Positions 52,801 to 58,800 of a stretch of 64,000 nt of DNA are shown here, one piece after another. The translations under genes and the position numbers were made by a program. The DNA is taken from assembly GCA_021292105.1 (NCBI GenBank), contig CM037860.1:16882698-16946697 (forward strand). The letters are read 5' to 3'. The notes under the pieces were generated by a model that was not told the DNA's origin, searched no databases, and saw only the letters and a list, made by a program, of their open reading frames with translations. This DNA comes from Anadara kagoshimensis (taxonomy: Eukaryota > Mollusca > Bivalvia > Arcoida > Arcidae). Numbering within the stretch: position 1 is the first letter of the stretch; each line of letters starts with the position of its first letter.

Positions 52801-55800
52801 TGTTGTCAGATTGATCACTGGGTTTTGGTGCAAAGATTTGAGTGTGATTGGAACAGATACACAGCACTTTTGTTTGTGATAATACTCCTTGAACCATGTA
52901 TTTGTATATCATATACATGTATCTAATGTCTGGATTTTTAATTAAGATTTTAAAAATAATTTTATTGTTTATTCTTGAAAAAGCCATGTGTTCACTGATC
53001 CCTTATTTTGCTAAATGTCCCAATTGTTAAGGCCATATTTAACATTACATGAATGCAGAATTATTGAAATTATACTGTTTTAGCGAAATGGAATGCTTTT
53101 GAAAATGGACCCTTCTGAATAATATAAAATTGTACACTGTAATTTTATCACATCTTTGCTGTTCCTAAACAACTGAGTGATTTCTTTTTAATGTTAAGTG
53201 TAACAAGCAATAACAATCAATTTGCAGAAATAAAATGCCCCAAATCAAATATTTTTATCTATATATCTACCTTCAAATAGAATTTTCCCATAAAAGCTTT
53301 CAATTAATTTAAAATACATGTATGTATATTATTATGTTTTGAAAATGTATCGGCTAGGTCATAGACCTAGTTTTGGAGATTTTCGAAATATTTAAAAAAT
53401 GAATTAATAATTATACATCATCATTATAGAAATTGGAATGGACATTGGTAAAGATCAGGAGTCACCTAAAAGTGCACACAGTGGTAGTGTTCAAACACAT
53501 GGGGAGGGGGACTTAGAGTGGGACCCTCAAACAGACAGGACTCCTCTTACATGTGTAAGTATTTTCTTATGGATATATCGATATATAAACATGGACATGT
53601 CAATGTGCATTGTTGTCTTCTTTGTGAATGTCATGTAAAAAAATTTCTTAAACTATTGATATAACATTTTAATTCCATCATACTATCATAGTCTAGCCCA
53701 CCTGCATGAGGCTAGCGTCAAAATTCCATATTAAAGGATTTAGTGAAAGTACTGGTATTTTATTTTTATTTGCCAGATGTGCAGGTGTGTCATATTTTGT
53801 CAGTCTTGTGTATCACTTTTACCTGTTAATTGTTTCTCTATATTTTTTTTGTTCTCTCATTTGAGTGAATATTTATGTTATATAAACTTAATTAAATTTG
53901 CTAAATTCATTCATTAAACAACCTTTTAGTTAGATGTTGTATTTAGTATGTATAAAGTTCATAGTGCATGATTTCCAGATTTTAGTTTTAAAAAATTTCC
54001 TTTGTCATTTTGGATGCACCTGTCCATTACTTCATTTCTTCCAACATAAGGACTGTCATTTTGGATGCACCTGTCCATTACTTCATTTCTTCCAACATAA
54101 GGACTGTCATTTTGGATGCACCTGTCCATTACTTCATTTCTTCCAACATAAGGACTGTTTGGTGATCAAAAATCACAATCAAGTCAACAAAAGATTATTT
54201 TTATTTCCATTTTAAGATTGAGCCACCATGACTATCAGTCACAGTATAAAGAAATTAAAATTCATTGATAAAATATATGAAAGAAAATGTTTACATATGT
54301 CCCCAACATAAATTGGGTACCATCTTCTTTAAGAATATTTATATTTTCTCAGTGACCATACAGTATCTCCATGGATAAAGGGAGACAATCATTGACATGC
54401 TATATAGTTTTTGTAAATGGTAGTTATTCCCCTTTGTACATCATATTATCATATAATTTGCATGGTTCTATGTATTCTCATCTTAATATTTATCATTATA
54501 GTCCATATAGTATATACTTTCTGTTTGTGTATTCTTATCAGAATAATATTTAATGTTTCTTGTCTGAAATTTGTCAATCAGCATAAAAGGATGACCCTTG
54601 TAAAAAATTATCGATAATGATCCAATTAGGATGTATAACTTAAAAAAAGATTTATTTTTAATTATAAGGCTCTTCCTCCCTTCCCTTCTACAATATACGA
54701 GGTGGGTAGTTATTATGAGGTTGGTATCTTTATCTTTGTCACTTCAATGTTTGTTATCTTGATTATCTGACCTTAGTAGTAGAACTCTCTAATGTTGGAA
54801 ATACAGAAAGCAGTTTGAGTTGTACATTAGACTATGCAGTGACTTTCGATATTGAAAATGTGAATATTATTATATTTTAAATCATTGATAATATTTTTTT
54901 ATTACTGAAATTTGTCATTAAAAAACAAATGCTATTTTTGACCATATTTTGAAAATTGTGATGTCAATTTGTTGGTGTAATTTTTGAACAACTTTTCCTA
55001 AAAAAAAATATGCTACTTGTCAGATAGAGGTCAGCAAAAAGAGCTCTCAGTATTTTCAGCTTTACATTCAGATAATCATTATAACAGCATTATTGATTAT
55101 TTCTGGCATTGTATATATAATAACTGCCCTATTTTCCTTCAAACTTTTGAGTGTGGGGCTAAACTATTCTATTTTCTACTGCGGACTAAAGATATCATAA
55201 TCAGCTTAAATTCCTCTATTGCTTCTTAGAAAATATCACTTGATACACAATGATACACTTTAGGATTGTTGAGTAGGAAAAATAATTTTTTCTGGTGTTG
55301 TAGTCTTTGTTTTGTATCTGAATATGAAGAAGCTCCCCCAAAATTTGACTTCAAATGACAAATATTGTTGCCACATATATCAAGTAACTTATTGTGGTAT
55401 ATCATTTGATGTTGTCAATCTTCTATAATTTAGGACTGATAAGTTTTGTACTTATTCTATAGAACTGTTGATAAGACTATAAATAAGAAGTCTTGGTGGC
55501 CAAGAGGTCTAATGTGCTAGGATACATGCAGTGCCTCTATTACCTTAGTTTGAATCATGCTAAGGCTAATGTAAGAAGTTTGTTAGTTCATCTTCCAAAA
55601 GCTTGGTCTTCTGTCTGCACTCTGGCTTCTTCCCTCATTCCTGAACTGGCTGTCCAAGTATGAGTGAAATAACCTTGATTGGGAAAAATGTAAAAAAAAA
55701 AAAAAAAAAAAAAAAAACCATTCAAACCAAGCAGCTTTAAATTTTTCCTTCACTATATTAAAATGTTCTTTAAATAGCCTGTTACCTAGACTGCCGTTTT

Positions 55801-58800
55801 CATTAAAATGAACAGACAAGAACATCTTTTAATTAAGGGGGGTGAAAGGGTTGTAACATTTGATTTGAAAAGGGTATAAAAATAACTAGGAGATTTGCAT
55901 GATTCATGTTATATATCAAAAGCACTCTTTGTAATAAGTAATGGAAAGTTACAAAAAAAAATATTTTTGTTTTACTCTTACGTGATATTTCTTAATATGG
56001 TCCAGACATGCACTAAGTGCATGTTTGTTTTATTTGACTTTTGAAATCCCACTTTATACATTAATTAAGGTCACCTTAAGTATGTCACTTTAAAAATGTC
56101 CATGGTTTGCATTTTTTGGAAGTTAAGAGAATGCACATTTTGTATTCATTTTAAAAGTAATTTTTATGAATTGGTGAAGATTTCCTTGGAAAGGGCATCA
56201 GATTAGAAACATGTATAAAATGCTGCCAGATCAAATATACAATATCAGAGCATGAGCTGTTTTGCTTTGTTCCTACTTCACAAAAATTGACGTTAGCAAG
56301 GTCAATTGGTCCTAAAACCCAAAACCATAAAAATAAAACCTAGCATTTCACTGCATTTAGACATAACAAAATGTTTCAAAAAATGTTACTGAACAATGAA
56401 GATATATTGGTTATGAACCTTAAAAAAGTGAACATAACATTTATCATGTGTTATTTTTTACTCATTTTTGGCCACAAATTCGCAGATTAATGAAAATGAT
56501 TTTAAAATTACTAGATAGTTGTATATCGCACACAGCAAAAGATGCTGGGATTTCAATAAGCAGTTAAGCACCATAAGTAAATCCTATGCCCTTAGGTGAG
56601 CAAAAAACTTCATGGACTGCCATCTTCTGGTTTTGCTTTTTTTTCAGGATATATACAAGAGATATACCATATAACAAATGCTAAACAAATTATTTGAGTT
56701 TTGATGTGACTATTCCATTATTGTAGGATTTTATTTATAAGTTTTTACCCCAACCTTCAAAATTGAGTGTAACAGAAGAAGCTGATGAATCCAGTTTAAA
56801 AGTAAATTCTATTAGTAGTGTAGAGGTCTGTATTCATTAAAGTAGCTCACTAGAAATTACTGCAGTTCTCACTCTCAAACCACCTTAATTTAACTAAAAA
56901 AAAAAAAAAAAAAAATTCAAATTACTTTTGTTTTAATGTATAACCTTAATTCCTTACTAACAAAAGTAATATTTATATATACATACATATTTGACTTTAT
57001 TACTAACTATTAACTATAGAAACGAGTGATTTTTTGTTTATTTTTGTCTCTGAACATTTATATTTTAGTCTTTTTTTAGCTGTTAACGGGCCTGAAATAG
57101 TATATTTTGACCAACTTCTCCTGTTGCTTTATGGCAACCTGTACTACAATCTGTACTATAGTCCGATCACTTATTCAGTGATGAAAACCGATGTGGCCTT
57201 AAAAAGACCGTGGATTACTTACCTCAAATTTCATAAATGCTATATGTAGATCTGTTATTTGTATAACATGTGTTTAAATAATTTGATTAAATTTCTTATA
57301 TTAAGTCTAAAAATCAAATAAAACCAGTTTTTATCAGACGCGTGTCTGAATTCAGACAATGCGTATCACGTAGTCAAATGCATTATCACCAATAACTACA
57401 TCTTTTGAGATAAGAATTGCAGCTTTGTTAGATGAGCTTGAAGGTTCTGCAGTTTTAAAACATGAAATTAAAAAACTGTGTTGTTCTAGGCCAAACATGT
57501 GTAATTAATGAATACTATTCATTATTTGGATGTTTGTGCTGTTTTATCTGTTGCCCATTCATAAACAATTGCAGTGGATTAGTCCATGACCTATACTGGT
57601 TAGGAATAGAAACACCTGTATAAACCCGTATTGTGTGAATACGTATTAGCCAATCGGAACCCAGTTATGAATGACTTGTATGAATAAAACTGTCAAATAC
57701 GCCATATCAACATATGAGAGGGACAACAGCTACCTTTCAATTAATTGCTAAATGTTGACTCTTGAAAACTCAAAAACTACAGTGAATATTAACAATTTAA
57801 CCATGGAGATAGAAAAATAGTATTTTTAAATACTTATCTTTAAAACAAGACTGCAAACGAACAAGTATTAATTTCTCAACAAACTTTTATTGAAAAAGTT
57901 TATTAAAATTTATTCATATGAATTAAAAGGAAAAAATTGAAAAAGCTGAGAATATTTGCAAAAAATGTTTAAAATATGAAAAAATATGTTCTAATAACAC
58001 ATGTGAAATTTCAAGTCTATTGAAGTTATATCAAGTGAGATATCTAAGTTTGAATCATAGCACCCATTCAAAACATGTTTTTTCATCACTGAAAATGTAA
58101 TCTGACTATAAAAATTTTACTACATAATTAATTTGCACAAGATTTAGATGTGATTATTGATCCAATATTTGCCCAAAATTCAAGAATATTATAACAACTT
58201 TAACTTGAGTTTCTACATACAGTAAAAGAATTCTGTGCCGACAATAGATTGAAAAAAATGATCACACGTCACAGTGACATGAAGTGATAATTTTTGCCAA
58301 GAATCAAAATATCTTATTATACAGCATCAAGATATGAGTTTTTCAACTTTGGAAAGGTTAGCTGACCTTGGCATTCAATTATTTGTATAAAATTGTGAAG
58401 TCATTCATTCTATGTGCTGTTAATAAAAATGTAAACAGTCTGCAAATTTGCATAGTAAAAAGTTGTATTTATATAAATTGGTGTCACCAGGTAAAAAGTT
58501 TCATTTATCCTATAGAGTTATCTTTCTTTGATCATTAAAACGTTCATACTTTAAGTCTCATTTGGAGCCTGCACGAAGATTTACTTTGTAACTTCATAGC
58601 ATCAGTGCATGGAGAACATATATGAGAAAATGTCGACCTTGTTACTAAACAAGCTTTTTGGGTTATCAATTCCCTCCTGGAGTGGTTTAAAGCCAATGCC
58701 AGTCTGATTTTATGTAAACAGTGTTCAGGGTTTTTTCTACAGGTAAATGTTCTCTAGCTTTTTTTAAGGTCCATGTCATGCATTGTACAAAATATATATT

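Larger units (their letters stand above)
50622..53429 (+). other. Intron 31
   Basis: Contains a SINE 3' fragment (50733-50785), a candidate alternative terminal exon (51215-51288), an M1 element (51672-51875), a 78-bp minisatellite (51935-52705) and an S-b repeat (52985-53145). Confidence 0.7.
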
